From the NCBI GenBank assembly GCA_902622625.1, contig CACNQS010000010.1, forward strand, positions 1 to 47,594: a stretch of DNA of 47,594 bases, in the 5' to 3' direction. Both the position numbers and the translations under genes were made by a program. Shown one piece after another: positions 18,306 to 28,073 of the stretch (within the stretch, counting starts at the first letter, position 1; every line of letters starts with the position of its first letter). This DNA is from an uncultured Prochlorococcus sp. GTDB lineage: Bacteria > Cyanobacteriota > Cyanobacteriia > PCC-6307 > Cyanobiaceae. A model generated the notes under the pieces. It had not been told where the DNA came from and ran no database searches. It worked only from the letters and a program-made list of their open reading frames with translations.

Positions 18306-19484
18306 TCAAATAATAGAATTAATAATCTCTTTAGCAGTTCTCTGGACAACGCCCTTTTCTCCTAATTCTTTTTTTAAAAAAGCATAACCTTTTTTAATTT
18401 TTATATTTTCTGATTTCCCCTCAAGGATCCTGCAAGATTTAAAGAAAATTTTCTTTTCATCAAAATCCTTTTGTACAAACTCAGGGATTATAAGTTTATT
18501 AACTAACAAATTTACAGGGGAGATAAATTTTACTTTGAACTTGAGAATTTTTTTTGCAATAAAAGCAGTTACTCTACTTACTCTATAACCAACAATCTGT
18601 GGGATTCCATATAAAGCTAATTCCATATTAACTGTCCCAGATTTACAAAGAGCAATTTTAGTGAGGGAATAAATGTAAGGCTTTAATTTTGCACTTTCTT
18701 TTTGAGAAATCACAAGTCCTTTAACTTGATATTTTCTAAAGGCTTTTTTGAATATTTCATCAAAAGCATTCCTACAGGAGGGGAGATAGACAACCAAACT
18801 TGGATATTTTTGTTGTAATTTTTTAGCTGCTCTCATAAAAGTAGGTAATATATATCTCAATTCTTGAGGTCTTGATGCGGGCATTAAAAGTATGATGTTT
18901 TGAGCTGGGCGAAGGTTTAAAATGGCTCTCGCATCCTTCTTTAGAGGAAGTTTTTTTGTTAAATCAATCATTGGATGTCCAACCCAAAAGACATTTCCGC
19001 CCCTCTTTTTGTAAAACGCTGCTTCTTTCTTGAAAATTGCAAAAATCTTATCCGAAAACTTTATTAGATTTGTTGTAGTATTATTACCAACCCTCCAAGC
19101 CCACTCTTGAGGAGCAATATAGTAAAAAATTGGAATTTCAGTATTCGATCTTTTTAATTTAGTACCAATTTTTATATTGGGTCCCATATAGTCAATCAAA
19201 ATTAAGCAATCAGGAGGATATTTTTTTAGTAATTTGTAAAACCTTTTTTGAATTATTATTGTTGGAACAACAAGAGGTAAAGCCTCCCAAATTCCTATTG
19301 CACTAATTGATGTGGTATCTTGAAGAATTTTTACACCTTCTTTCTTCATCCTTTCCCCGCCTAATCCGCAAATTTCTAAATCTATAGATTTTTTTTTAGC
19401 TTCATCTAATAATGCTTTTGATAACAAACTTCCGTGCAAATCTCCAGAGACTTCTCCAGTACTTATAAATATCTTTTTATTCAT
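18306..19484 (-). CDS. lpxB: Lipid-A-disaccharide synthase
   Basis: Condenses UDP-diacylglucosamine with lipid X to form the lipid A disaccharide at the inner membrane. The N terminus has FISTGEVSGDLHGSLL, followed by GLGGERMKKEGV, DYMGPN and YYIAPQEWAWR; the C-terminal half has LCKSGTVNMELALYGIPQIV, the GT-B nucleotide-sugar-binding motif. 392 residues, normal. Its ATG overlaps the lpxA stop (ATGA, 4 bases), a sign of translational coupling in the bamA-lpxC-fabZ-lpxA-lpxB run. Confidence 0.96.
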   Translation of the reverse strand: MNKKIFISTGEVSGDLHGSLLSKALLDEAKKKSIDLEICGLGGERMKKEGVKILQDTTSISAIGIWEALPLVVPTIIIQKRFYKLLKKYPPDCLILIDYMGPNIKIGTKLKRSNTEIPIFYYIAPQEWAWRVGNNTTTNLIKFSDKIFAIFKKEAAFYKKRGGNVFWVGHPMIDLTKKLPLKKDARAILNLRPAQNIILLMPASRPQELRYILPTFMRAAKKLQQKYPSLVVYLPSCRNAFDEIFKKAFRKYQVKGLVISQKESAKLKPYIYSLTKIALCKSGTVNMELALYGIPQIVGYRVSRVTAFIAKKILKFKVKFISPVNLLVNKLIIPEFVQKDFDEKKIFFKSCRILEGKSENIKIKKGYAFLKKELGEKGVVQRTAKEIINSII

Positions 19485-20323
19485 ATATTAACTACAGGCA
19501 TTGGTCCTCGTCTTTTTTTAGATATTGACTCTTTTAAAAAACTACACAATCTTGAAGATGAAATATCTAATTCTCCTTTCATTACTTTTTCTAATGAATT
19601 TGAAATCGCATCATTAGATTTAAAAAGTATATTCCAAGTGCCTTGAAGTAACTTTAAATCAAAATCTTTATTTTCCATTAAACCACTTCTCTTAATTCCA
19701 ATTCTATTTAAACCTCTCAATCTTCCTGGATGCCCTTCGGCCAAACAAAAAGGAGGTACATCTCTATCGACTCTAGTCATCCCTCCAATCATTGCTAAAT
19801 ATCCAATATGTACAAACTGATGAATACCTAAACAACCGCCAATAATAGCTTTATCTTCGATCTTTACATGACCTGCAACTTGAACACTATTTGATAAAAC
19901 TATCCTATTACCAAGTTCACAATTATGGCCGATATGAGTGTAAGCCATCAACAAATTATTATTTCCAATAATTGTTTTTTCTCCTTCATCAGTTGCCTTA
20001 TTAATAGTTACACACTCTCTGAGAGTATTATTATCTCCAATAATTACTTCAGTATTGGCTCCTTTATATTTAAGGTCTTGGGGCTCAAGACCTATGAAAA
20101 CACTTGGAAAAATTTTATTGTTAATACCTATTTTAGTTCTTCCTGAAATAACAGAATTCGGTCCTATTTTAGTTCCTTTCCCGATAGTCACATCAGGACC
20201 GATAATAGCTCCTTGAGAGACAATAACCCCATCATGTAATTCGGCACTTGGATCAACAAAAGCATTTGGGTGCACTTTGACTCCACTAAAGCTTGAGTTT
20301 AATTCAGTATTTTTATGATCCAT
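19481..20323 (-). CDS. lpxA: UDP-N-acetylglucosamine acyltransferase
   Basis: First acyl transfer in lipid A synthesis. The protein is a left-handed beta helix: the hexapeptide rhythm runs from VHPNAFVDPSAELHDGV through IVLSNSVQVAGHVKIEDKA to IGGCLGIHQFVHIG. The catalytic His lies in YTHIGHNCELGN. The helical C-terminal domain ends with RRGPMPVV. I prefer ATG 20323 (MDHKN) to a TTG 12 bases earlier, which would overlap fabZ. About 280 residues. Confidence 0.95.
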   Translation of the reverse strand: MDHKNTELNSSFSGVKVHPNAFVDPSAELHDGVIVSQGAIIGPDVTIGKGTKIGPNSVISGRTKIGINNKIFPSVFIGLEPQDLKYKGANTEVIIGDNNTLRECVTINKATDEGEKTIIGNNNLLMAYTHIGHNCELGNRIVLSNSVQVAGHVKIEDKAIIGGCLGIHQFVHIGYLAMIGGMTRVDRDVPPFCLAEGHPGRLRGLNRIGIKRSGLMENKDFDLKLLQGTWNILFKSNDAISNSLEKVMKGELDISSSRLCSFLKESISKKRRGPMPVVNI

Positions 20324-20327
20324 ATCC

Positions 20328-20786
20328 CTAATCAACTAATGAAAACATTAATTCTCCAGCACAAACCAACTTCCCATCAACGTGCGCCTCACCTTTGACC
20401 TTCCCAAATCTTTGTCTTTTAATAGACAATAACTCACAAGAAATTATCAATTGATCTCCTGGCAAAACTGGTTTTCTGAATTTAACATTATTAATTCCAG
20501 CAAAGACGAAAAGTCCTTTAGGAAGATCAGGCATTTGCGTTACTATTATTCCACCAACTTGAGCCATTGATTCAACAATAAGAACACCAGGCATCAAGGG
20601 TCTCTCAGGAAAATGTCCCTGAAATTGAGGCTCATTTATAGTTACATTTTTTATTGCAACCGCTTTCTCCCCAGGAATATGCTCTATGACTTTGTCCACA
20701 AGAGCGAAAGGATATCTGTGAGGTAACAAACCTAGTATGTGCTCAGAGGAAAGTTGATTATTTTCACTGGATAATTTCTTTTCCAA
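20328..20786 (-). CDS. fabZ: 3-hydroxyacyl-ACP dehydratase FabZ
   Basis: Hot-dog fold dehydratase of fatty acid elongation, competing with LpxA and LpxC for 3-hydroxyacyl-[14 protein letters not shown] (21-31) and [16 protein letters not shown] with H58 and E72 are the active-site segments. 152 residues; the start is TTG (MEKKLSS). Placement between lpxC and lpxA is the common bacterial order and fits balancing phospholipid and lipid A synthesis. Confidence 0.96.
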   Translation of the reverse strand: MEKKLSSENNQLSSEHILGLLPHRYPFALVDKVIEHIPGEKAVAIKNVTINEPQFQGHFPERPLMPGVLIVESMAQVGGIIVTQMPDLPKGLFVFAGINNVKFRKPVLPGDQLIISCELLSIKRQRFGKVKGEAHVDGKLVCAGELMFSLVD

Positions 20787-20803
20787 AACAATTAAAAATA
20801 AAG

Positions 20804-21640
20804 TTAATTTTTTAGCGATGAGGCCAACAAAGCATTTAAAGAATGTGATCCTTTATAAACTAAAATTTGTGCCTTAGGTAACCCTACCAAAGCCAAGTCC
20901 CCAATTAGGTCTAAAATTTTATGTCTTATTGGTTCATTATCAAATCTTAATGGTGGATTAACCCATTTATCACCGTCACAAACAAGGGCATTTTCCAAAC
21001 TTCCGCCTTTTATTAATCCTAGTTCACTTAACTCTTGAAATTGATCTTTAAAACCAAATGTTCTAGCAGGAGCAATCATTTCAACGAAATTTTTTGGATT
21101 TAAATCAATCACAAAAGTTTGATTTCCAATAGCTTTATAGGAAAAACTTATAGTGGATATAATTGTAGTCTTTTCAGATGGCGTTGCTGCTATTACTGAA
21201 CCTTCTTTATTTAAAATTATAGATTTATTAATCTCTTGAAAAAAATTATCTGGTTTAGGTGCCTTTTTTATCCCAACTTCTTCGAAATCTTTAACCCACT
21301 GAATTGCTGATCCATCTAAAAGTGGAATCTCTTTCCCATCAACCTCAATATGAATATAACTTAACCCGCACCCAGCCATTGAAGATAATAAATGTTCTAT
21401 AGTATACAAATTTCTCCCCCCTAATTTAACCGCAGTACAAAGCATGGTACTTCCAATTAAATCTTGAGTAAGCTTAAAAATCTCACCAGGTTTATCCCTG
21501 AAAGAAACATAATATCCTTCTTTTTCATAAGGAGAAATTCTTACTCTTGTTTTTTCACCACTATGAAGACCTATACCTTCTCTGGAGATAACACCAGCCA
21601 AGGTATAGCAGAAATCATAATTAGCAGGCCAAGAAAACAC
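20804..21640 (-). CDS. lpxC: UDP-3-O-acyl-N-acetylglucosamine deacetylase
   Basis: Zn2+ deacetylase, the committed step of lipid A synthesis. Zinc ligands are visible as H83 (TIEHLLSS), H240 and D244 ([12 protein letters not shown]), with H266 (GSHSLNALL) as the catalytic base region. GIGLHSGE sits near the N terminus. The start is GTG at 21640, immediately adjacent to the bamA stop. 278 residues, standard. No ftsZ-linked context here, unlike enterobacteria. Confidence 0.96.
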   Translation of the reverse strand: MFSWPANYDFCYTLAGVISREGIGLHSGEKTRVRISPYEKEGYYVSFRDKPGEIFKLTQDLIGSTMLCTAVKLGGRNLYTIEHLLSSMAGCGLSYIHIEVDGKEIPLLDGSAIQWVKDFEEVGIKKAPKPDNFFQEINKSIILNKEGSVIAATPSEKTTIISTISFSYKAIGNQTFVIDLNPKNFVEMIAPARTFGFKDQFQELSELGLIKGGSLENALVCDGDKWVNPPLRFDNEPIRHKILDLIGDLALVGLPKAQILVYKGSHSLNALLASSLKN

Positions 21641-23773
21641 TTAAAACTTCCATCCAACTCCAAGTGTATATCTCCAATCTCCACTTAGGTCCTTACTAGC
21701 AATATCTAATCTTAATGGCCCTATTGGTGTTTTAACCCCAACCCCTCCTCCAAGCGAATAACCAGAACCTGATTTCTCTAATAATTTACCAGGTTTTCCT
21801 GGAACATCATTTTGAGATCCTAAATCACTTCCTGCATCAAAAAATAAAGCTCCTGATATCATTCTCCAAATAGGGAATCTATATTCTGCAGTACCTTCAA
21901 CAAAACTTTTACTTACAGCTAAATCACAAGATCCCCATCCTCTAACTGATGATGTTCCTCCCATACAAAATGCTTCGTATGGAGGCAATTCCCCAAGAAT
22001 AGTTCCCGCCTTAAATTGAAAACCAATAGCTTGAGGACAATCTTCACTTGTAGCTTTACTAGATTTGCATGCCTTAGTTAAATTGATCAATTTTGTCGGA
22101 ATAAAATAAGAATATGATGCTCTCATCCTATTAAAAGTTGGAGAATTTTTTCCCATTGAAACAAATTGTTCGGTACCAAAGCTAAATTTGTTTCCTGAAG
22201 TTGGATTGATGGAATTATTCAAATTATTTCTAGAAGTACTCGCGATAACGCTCACTAATGTATTTTCTCCAGGACATGAACCATCATTTGGAGTAAATCC
22301 AATACAGATAATATCATTTATATTTCCTGTTGTTGGAGTCCTATCACCATAAGGTTTTTTGTTTCCATCACCATCAATCATCTTTACCCTCTTAAAATTC
22401 ATTCCTGCAAGAACTTTCCATTTAGCAACCTTAAATGGATCTCCACCATTTAATGGCCTTGAGAAAGAAAATCCACCTCCTGTTTTTTCTAAAACTATTG
22501 ATGAAAAAGTATCAGAGGTCGAAGTACTAGTATCATCAACTGCGTATATGCGTCCATTTTTTTCACTTTTGAATTCTTGTGGATAATCTCTGCTTAAAAA
22601 AATATTTGTTCTAAAAGATGTTTTATGTTTATCTCCTTTAATCCATGGATCAGATAATGAAAAATTATAGGTGGTTGAATATTCTCCGAAATTTAGATTC
22701 AAATTTGTAGACCATGCTCTTCCAAGAGTATTTGTTTCCTGCAAACCAATTGAGGCGAAGATACCTGAACCATTGCTATATCCTAGTCCACCGGTTAATG
22801 ATCCTGTTCTTTGTTCGCTCAAGTCTAAAAAAATTATGACTTGACCAGGATTTAAATTGTCAGGCCCAAGGGAAACTTTTACATCATCAAATAATGATGT
22901 GGCATATAGTCTACCTATATCAGCTTCTAAAATTTTTCTATTAAAAATGGTGCCGGGTTGTGTTTTTAATTCTCTCTTTATGACCCAATCTTTTGTTTTT
23001 CCTTTTCTAGGTTTTCCATCAATAACAAATTCACCATCAGAATCAGGGAATCTTATTTTTACATCAGATATAATACCCTCAGAAACTTTTAATGTTACTA
23101 CTCCGTTTTCAGAGATTCTATCGGGACCACTAATTCTAACTAAAGAATAACCCTCTTTTTCATAACGTTTTTTTATTATTTCTATCTTATTTTGAAATTC
23201 ATTTAAGTTAAGAGTTGTCCCATAAAAATTATTAAAAATATAATCTACATATTTATCAGAGATTAAAGAGCTTTTTGGTTTAAGTTCAACTTTTTTCAAA
23301 ATTGGATTAGGCACTACATTTACTATTAGCCTCACACCTAGTGGCCCATCTTGAGACTTTATTTGAACTCCTGAAAACCAACCACTAGCATAAATTGCGT
23401 TAAGGTCTTGATTTAAAATTTGATTATCAACAATACTTCCAGGTTTTATGCTCATAGAATCATATGCAGCCAATTCAAGTTTTCTTCCCTCAGGATGATT
23501 TTCCCAACCTTCGATAATTATTTCTGAGATAACAACACTTTCTTCATTAATTTCATTATTATTTTCGGCAAGAAGAAATTTCTTCTCTTTTTTGAAATCG
23601 TTAACTTGAAAAAAATCATTATTAATGTTTGCAACTTCTGAGTTTTTTATGGATTGATCATATTCACTTGGCAAATACTTAGCCGCCAGTTCTGAATTAT
23701 TTGATATCAAAATCAATGGAGTGCAGGCAACATTTGTGAAAACCTTTCCAAATTTTAAAAAATGTTTTTGCAT
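21641..23773 (-). CDS. bamA: Omp85/BamA outer membrane assembly protein
   Basis: 710 residues, exported. A hydrophobic N terminus is followed by a polar linker (about 25-75), three POTRA-like repeats (about 80-330; landmarks VVISEIIIEGWENHPEGRKLE, SIKPGSIVDNQILNQDLNAI, ASGWFSGVQI and the second TQPGTIFNRKILEADIGRLY), and a C-terminal 16-strand barrel. The barrel has the conserved VRGW and ends in GVGWKF with the C-terminal aromatic signature. Three POTRA domains are the cyanobacterial arrangement, related to plastid Toc75. It inserts outer membrane proteins. It heads the lpx run, so protein and lipid assembly of the outer membrane are probably co-expressed. Confidence 0.94.
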   Translation of the reverse strand: MQKHFLKFGKVFTNVACTPLILISNNSELAAKYLPSEYDQSIKNSEVANINNDFFQVNDFKKEKKFLLAENNNEINEESVVISEIIIEGWENHPEGRKLELAAYDSMSIKPGSIVDNQILNQDLNAIYASGWFSGVQIKSQDGPLGVRLIVNVVPNPILKKVELKPKSSLISDKYVDYIFNNFYGTTLNLNEFQNKIEIIKKRYEKEGYSLVRISGPDRISENGVVTLKVSEGIISDVKIRFPDSDGEFVIDGKPRKGKTKDWVIKRELKTQPGTIFNRKILEADIGRLYATSLFDDVKVSLGPDNLNPGQVIIFLDLSEQRTGSLTGGLGYSNGSGIFASIGLQETNTLGRAWSTNLNLNFGEYSTTYNFSLSDPWIKGDKHKTSFRTNIFLSRDYPQEFKSEKNGRIYAVDDTSTSTSDTFSSIVLEKTGGGFSFSRPLNGGDPFKVAKWKVLAGMNFKRVKMIDGDGNKKPYGDRTPTTGNINDIICIGFTPNDGSCPGENTLVSVIASTSRNNLNNSINPTSGNKFSFGTEQFVSMGKNSPTFNRMRASYSYFIPTKLINLTKACKSSKATSEDCPQAIGFQFKAGTILGELPPYEAFCMGGTSSVRGWGSCDLAVSKSFVEGTAEYRFPIWRMISGALFFDAGSDLGSQNDVPGKPGKLLEKSGSGYSLGGGVGVKTPIGPLRLDIASKDLSGDWRYTLGVGWKF

Positions 23774-23818
23774 AGTATTTTTGATTAAGCTTAATAAGTC
23801 ATTATTTATTCATTTAGG

Positions 23819-24547
23819 TTAAAGATAATCGTTAATTCTTTGGTTAATCTCACTATAAGCTTCAATTAAACCACCTAAATCATTCCTAAATCTATCTTTA
23901 TCTAGGCTTACAATTGTATCATTTTTTTGGTTTAGATCCCATAATCTACAATTATCAGGACTTATTTCATCTCCCAGAAGAATATTATTTTTAAAATCAT
24001 AACCAAATTCCAATTTGAAATCCACAAGTTGAAGTTGAATATTTTTAAAAAAACTTGTCAGGATTTCATTAACTTTTAAAGTTAAATCAATTATTAATTC
24101 TAAATCATCTGAGCTTAATATATTCATTAATGCAATTCTATCTTTTGTAGTGAGGGGATCATTAAGTTCATCATTTTTAAGATAAATATCAATTAGTGGT
24201 TTTGATAGGAAAGTTCCTGGTTTGATAGTCGTTTGTTTACACAAAGAACCATAAGCAGTATTTCTAAGAACAATTTCTAGTGGAATTACTTTTATTTTTT
24301 TTGCAATCATTGTATTTTCATTTTCAAGTTCAATAAAATGGGTTGGAATATTCTTCTCAATAAGAATCTCAAAAATTCTTGCACTTATTAAGCAATTAAG
24401 TTTGCCTTTGCCTTCAAATTTTTCTTTTTTCAATGCATTAAAAGCTGTAGTATCGTCCTTAAATTCAATTCTTACTTTTTCTACATCATCATGAGTAAAT
24501 ACTTTTTTTGCTTTGCCTTCATAAATCAACTCATATTTATTATTCAT
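23819..24547 (-). CDS. purC: SAICAR synthetase
   Basis: ATP-dependent ligation of aspartate to CAIR in purine synthesis. The N terminus YEGKAKKVF, then FKDDTTAFNALKKE, the later PLEIVLRNTAYGSL and LGDEISPDNCRLWD, are diagnostic. 242 residues, normal. Its start faces purD across a 132-base divergent gap that includes a perfect short palindrome, so the two purine genes may share regulation. Confidence 0.96.
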   Translation of the reverse strand: MNNKYELIYEGKAKKVFTHDDVEKVRIEFKDDTTAFNALKKEKFEGKGKLNCLISARIFEILIEKNIPTHFIELENENTMIAKKIKVIPLEIVLRNTAYGSLCKQTTIKPGTFLSKPLIDIYLKNDELNDPLTTKDRIALMNILSSDDLELIIDLTLKVNEILTSFFKNIQLQLVDFKLEFGYDFKNNILLGDEISPDNCRLWDLNQKNDTIVSLDKDRFRNDLGGLIEAYSEINQRINDYL

Positions 24548-24616
24548 TAACTTAATACCTCATTATTATTACTAAAGTGCTTTTTATAATTAACATATTT
24601 ATTAGAGATCAACTTG

Positions 24617-24635
24617 AAATGATTTTATATCATTT
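24617..24635. promoter_or_regulatory. Palindrome between divergent purC and purD
   Basis: AAATGAT TTTAT ATCATTT: perfect 7-bp arms around a 5-base spacer. It lies 70 bases from the purC start and 45 from the purD start. It could be an operator shared by the two purine genes; AT-richness makes chance possible. Confidence 0.35.
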
Positions 24636-24679
24636 TAACTATTTATTCATCGAAACCTCATAACCTTAAAAACAAATAT

Positions 24680-26011
24680 ATGGGAATTCATTCACCTAGT
24701 TCTAGGAACTTTATTAGATTGGAAAATATTTTAATAATTGGGAACGGCGGGAGAGAAAACTCTTTGGCTTGGGCTATTCAAAAGAATGAAATAGTTAAAA
24801 AGGTTTATTTAATACCAGGTAACGCTGGTTCAGAAAGAATAAATAAATGTGAAAGAATAAAAATTGATATAAATAATAAAAATGAACTAGTCGAGAAGCT
24901 TGATTTTTTTAAGATAGATTTAGTCGTTGTTGGACCAGAAATACCTCTGGCAAATGGATTAGCTGATTTTCTTCGAAAAAAGGATTTTAAAGTGTTTGGT
25001 CCCAATAAAGATGGAGCAAAACTAGAATTTAGCAAATCTTGGGCGAAGGAATTTATGCAAGACGCAAATATTCCAACTGCAAACTTTTGGAAAGTCAATT
25101 CTCTAAAAGAAGCCAAAAAAATTATTAATTCATCGTCAATTCCACTTGTAGTAAAAGCTGATGGTCTAGCTTCAGGTAAAGGCGTTTTTATTCCTAATTC
25201 AAAAGATGAATGCATAAAAGCAGCAGAGACAATTTTTAATGGGAAATTTGGCAACTCTGGAAATGTAGTTGTTTTAGAAGAAAAAATTCAAGGGCCAGAA
25301 GTTTCAGTTTTTGCTTTATGCGATGGAAAGAGATATACATTACTTCCTACAGCCCAAGATCACAAACGACTTGATGAAAAAGATAAAGGTCCAAATACAG
25401 GAGGTATGGGGGCTTATTCTCCTGCCCCATTATTAACAGAAGATTACCTTGATAGAATTATCAAAGAGATAATTGAACCTACAATAGATGGGCTAAATAA
25501 AAGAAATATTGACTATAGAGGCGTAATTTATTTTGGGTTAATGATCACAAAATCTGGGCCCAAGGTTATAGAATATAATTGTAGATTCGGTGATCCAGAA
25601 TGCCAAACAATAATGCCCTTGATGGATCAAGATTTTGTATTTCTTTTAGAAAAATGCTCAATGGGAAATTTAACTGGTGATGAAAAAATTAATACTTCTG
25701 ATAAAGTTAGTGGTTGCGTAATAGCGACCTCCAAAGGTTATCCTCACGAATATAAAACTGGCTATCAAATAAAAATAGGTAAGATTGATTCAAATGATTG
25801 TCAAATTTTTGATTCAGGTACTTCTTTTAGTGAAAGTGGGAAATTATTAACCGCTGGAGGAAGAGTCTTAAGTATCGTCTGTCAAGATAAAGACTTTGAT
25901 ACGGTTTTTGAAAAAGCCTACAAAAATTTAAAAGAAATTCATTTTGAGGGTATTTACTTTAGAAATGACATAGGCCATCAAGTGAGAAAAAACTTCTCTA
26001 AGGAGAATTAA
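24680..26011 (+). CDS. purD: Phosphoribosylamine-glycine ligase
   Basis: Purine pathway step 2, an ATP-grasp enzyme that joins glycine to phosphoribosylamine. The N-terminal GNGGREN motif, VVGPEIPLANGLAD, the ATP-grasp VVKADGLASGKGV, GGMGAYSP and YNCRFGDPECQ are all present. The start is uncertain: ATG 24680 adds 13 residues before the conserved ENILIIGNGG, while TTG 24719 would start exactly there. 443 residues from the ATG. A short hairpin (TTCTC TAAG GAGAA) with an AAGGAG lies at its 3' end, just before nblS. Confidence 0.95.
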   Translation: MGIHSPSSRNFIRLENILIIGNGGRENSLAWAIQKNEIVKKVYLIPGNAGSERINKCERIKIDINNKNELVEKLDFFKIDLVVVGPEIPLANGLADFLRKKDFKVFGPNKDGAKLEFSKSWAKEFMQDANIPTANFWKVNSLKEAKKIINSSSIPLVVKADGLASGKGVFIPNSKDECIKAAETIFNGKFGNSGNVVVLEEKIQGPEVSVFALCDGKRYTLLPTAQDHKRLDEKDKGPNTGGMGAYSPAPLLTEDYLDRIIKEIIEPTIDGLNKRNIDYRGVIYFGLMITKSGPKVIEYNCRFGDPECQTIMPLMDQDFVFLLEKCSMGNLTGDEKINTSDKVSGCVIATSKGYPHEYKTGYQIKIGKIDSNDCQIFDSGTSFSESGKLLTAGGRVLSIVCQDKDFDTVFEKAYKNLKEIHFEGIYFRNDIGHQVRKNFSKEN

Positions 26012-26015
26012 GCTT

Positions 26016-28073
26016 ATGGTGGATACCAATAATCAAGAAAGTAGAAAATATAACATCACTGATCATGAAGATATGAATGCTAACTATTGGATTAATGGAA
26101 TTCTCACTTGGTGGAGTGGTTTCAGTTTAAGAACAAAGTTATTAGCCATAGCGACTCTTGTCGTAAGCCTCTTAATGACAGGAATAACTTTTTTTGCATT
26201 AAATAGTATTCAAAGAGATGCAGGTATGAATGATACTAGATATGCTCGAGATCTTGGCTTATTGTTATCCGGGAACGTTACAGAATTAGTCGCTAATAAC
26301 CAAAAAAAAGAAATTTCAAATGTAGCTGAAAAGTTTTGGAGATCAAGTCGAAACCTACGTTATATATTCTTTACTGATGCTGAAGATATTGTTCAACTTG
26401 GGATACCAATCAGTGCAACACCAACAAGCTCAGACAGTCAGTTTCAGCTCACTCGAAAATTAAAACTACCTTCAGAATTGAAGAAGAGACCACAATTCCC
26501 ATTAGTTAGGCAGCATGCCACACCTCAAGGTCAAGTAACCGATGTATTTGTTCCAATGTTGTGGAAAGGCAAATATCTTGGAACTTTAGCTTTAGGAGTA
26601 ACACCTAATAAAAAAGCACTAGCCAGTGCTGCCTTAACTAGAGAAGTAACCATTGCAGTTTTTATCTCTATTTGGGTTTTAGTAATACTTGGAGCTGTAT
26701 TTAATGCACTTACAATTACAAGACCAGTCAGAGAATTAGTAAGAGGTGTTAGAGAAATTTCAAAAGGAAATTTTAAATCCAGAATTTCTTTACCCATGAC
26801 AGGTGATCTTGGAGAACTCTTAAATGGATTTAACCGAATGGCAACACAGTTAGAAAATTATGATGAAGCTAATATAGAAGAACTAAAAGCGGCGCAAATC
26901 AAGCAGCAATCATTAATAGCTACAATGGCTGATGGCGCAATATTATTGGACTCACAAGGCAAGATTGTACTTACCAATCCAACAGCAAAGAGATTATTTC
27001 GTTGGGAAGGAAGATTTCTAGAAGGTAAACAATTTTTAAATGAAATCCCCGAAATTTTATCCAACGACTTACATACAAATATAGAATCTATTTTAAACAG
27101 GGAAAAGGAGAAGGACGATTTAAGATTCAGTTTAGGAGAACCAGCAAGAACCTTAAGAATTGTCTTGCAATCAGTCTTAGATACAAATAAAGTTGAATTA
27201 AAAGGAATTGCCGTGACAATCCAAGATTTAACTAGAGAAGTTGAACTTAACGCGGCACAAAATAGATTCATAAGCAATGTATCTCATGAATTAAGAACAC
27301 CGCTTTTTAATATCAAAAGTTATGTAGAGACTTTACATGATTTAAAAGATCAGCTGTCTGATGAAGAACAAATAGAATTTTTGGGAATTGCGAATTCAGA
27401 GACTGATAGGTTAACAAGACTTGTAAATGATGTATTAGATTTATCTAGATTGGAATCTGGGAAAATTGTTCAGCTAGAGCAAATGGACATAAAACCAGCA
27501 ATCGAACAGACTCTTAGAAATTATAGACTTAATGCCTCAGAAAAAAATGTTTCATTAGCTCATGACATAGAGGAAACTATTCCTCCTATTCTTGGAAATT
27601 TTGATTTACTTTTGCAGGTTTTTGATAATTTATTAGGAAATGGATTGAAATTTAGTCCAAAAAACAGCACCCTAATTATAAGAGCTTATACTTGGCCAGA
27701 TTCCTGTCCTGCTTTCCCTCCAAGTATTAAAAATGATGAAGCTCCTCAATGTGAATTAGTTTCACCACTACCAAAAGTAAGAATTGAGATTGCTGATACT
27801 GGCTCAGGAATATCTCAGGCTGATCAAGAAAAGATATTTGATCGTTTTTATAGAGTAGAGAATTCTGTTCATACTGAGCAAGGAACCGGTTTAGGTTTAT
27901 CTATAGTGCGGGGAATAATTGAAAAACACGGTGGGGAGATTCGCATGGCTAGTGAATTAGGAGTAGGAACAACGTTTTGGTTTGATTTAGCCTTGGCACA
28001 ATCTGATAAAGATGAATTATTGACAAAAGCTATTAATAATTCAAATTCTTTTCCAGGATCTGAAATTATCTAA
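26016..28073 (+). CDS. nblS: NblS-type sensor histidine kinase (Hik33/Ycf26)
   Basis: 685-residue membrane kinase. The order is: TM1 (about 42-62), a periplasmic sensor region, TM2 (about 211-232), HAMP (about 233-285), PAS (about 290-400), HisKA with phospho-accepting H424 in SNVSHELRTPLFN, and an HATPase domain with NLLGNGLKFSP, ADTGSGIS and GTGLGLSIVRGI. This is the layout of the conserved cyanobacterial high-light and stress kinase, whose usual partner is the RpaB regulator. RpaB is not in the window. A canonical AAGGAG lies 10 bases before the ATG, unusual here. The 3' end overlaps kaiC by 4 bases. Confidence 0.94.
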   Translation: MVDTNNQESRKYNITDHEDMNANYWINGILTWWSGFSLRTKLLAIATLVVSLLMTGITFFALNSIQRDAGMNDTRYARDLGLLLSGNVTELVANNQKKEISNVAEKFWRSSRNLRYIFFTDAEDIVQLGIPISATPTSSDSQFQLTRKLKLPSELKKRPQFPLVRQHATPQGQVTDVFVPMLWKGKYLGTLALGVTPNKKALASAALTREVTIAVFISIWVLVILGAVFNALTITRPVRELVRGVREISKGNFKSRISLPMTGDLGELLNGFNRMATQLENYDEANIEELKAAQIKQQSLIATMADGAILLDSQGKIVLTNPTAKRLFRWEGRFLEGKQFLNEIPEILSNDLHTNIESILNREKEKDDLRFSLGEPARTLRIVLQSVLDTNKVELKGIAVTIQDLTREVELNAAQNRFISNVSHELRTPLFNIKSYVETLHDLKDQLSDEEQIEFLGIANSETDRLTRLVNDVLDLSRLESGKIVQLEQMDIKPAIEQTLRNYRLNASEKNVSLAHDIEETIPPILGNFDLLLQVFDNLLGNGLKFSPKNSTLIIRAYTWPDSCPAFPPSIKNDEAPQCELVSPLPKVRIEIADTGSGISQADQEKIFDRFYRVENSVHTEQGTGLGLSIVRGIIEKHGGEIRMASELGVGTTFWFDLALAQSDKDELLTKAINNSNSFPGSEII

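Noticed and set aside
18290..18349. Longer msrA start overlapping lpxB
   Set aside because: It would bury the signal peptide and overlap the lpxB end; ATG 18289 gives a proper exported protein.
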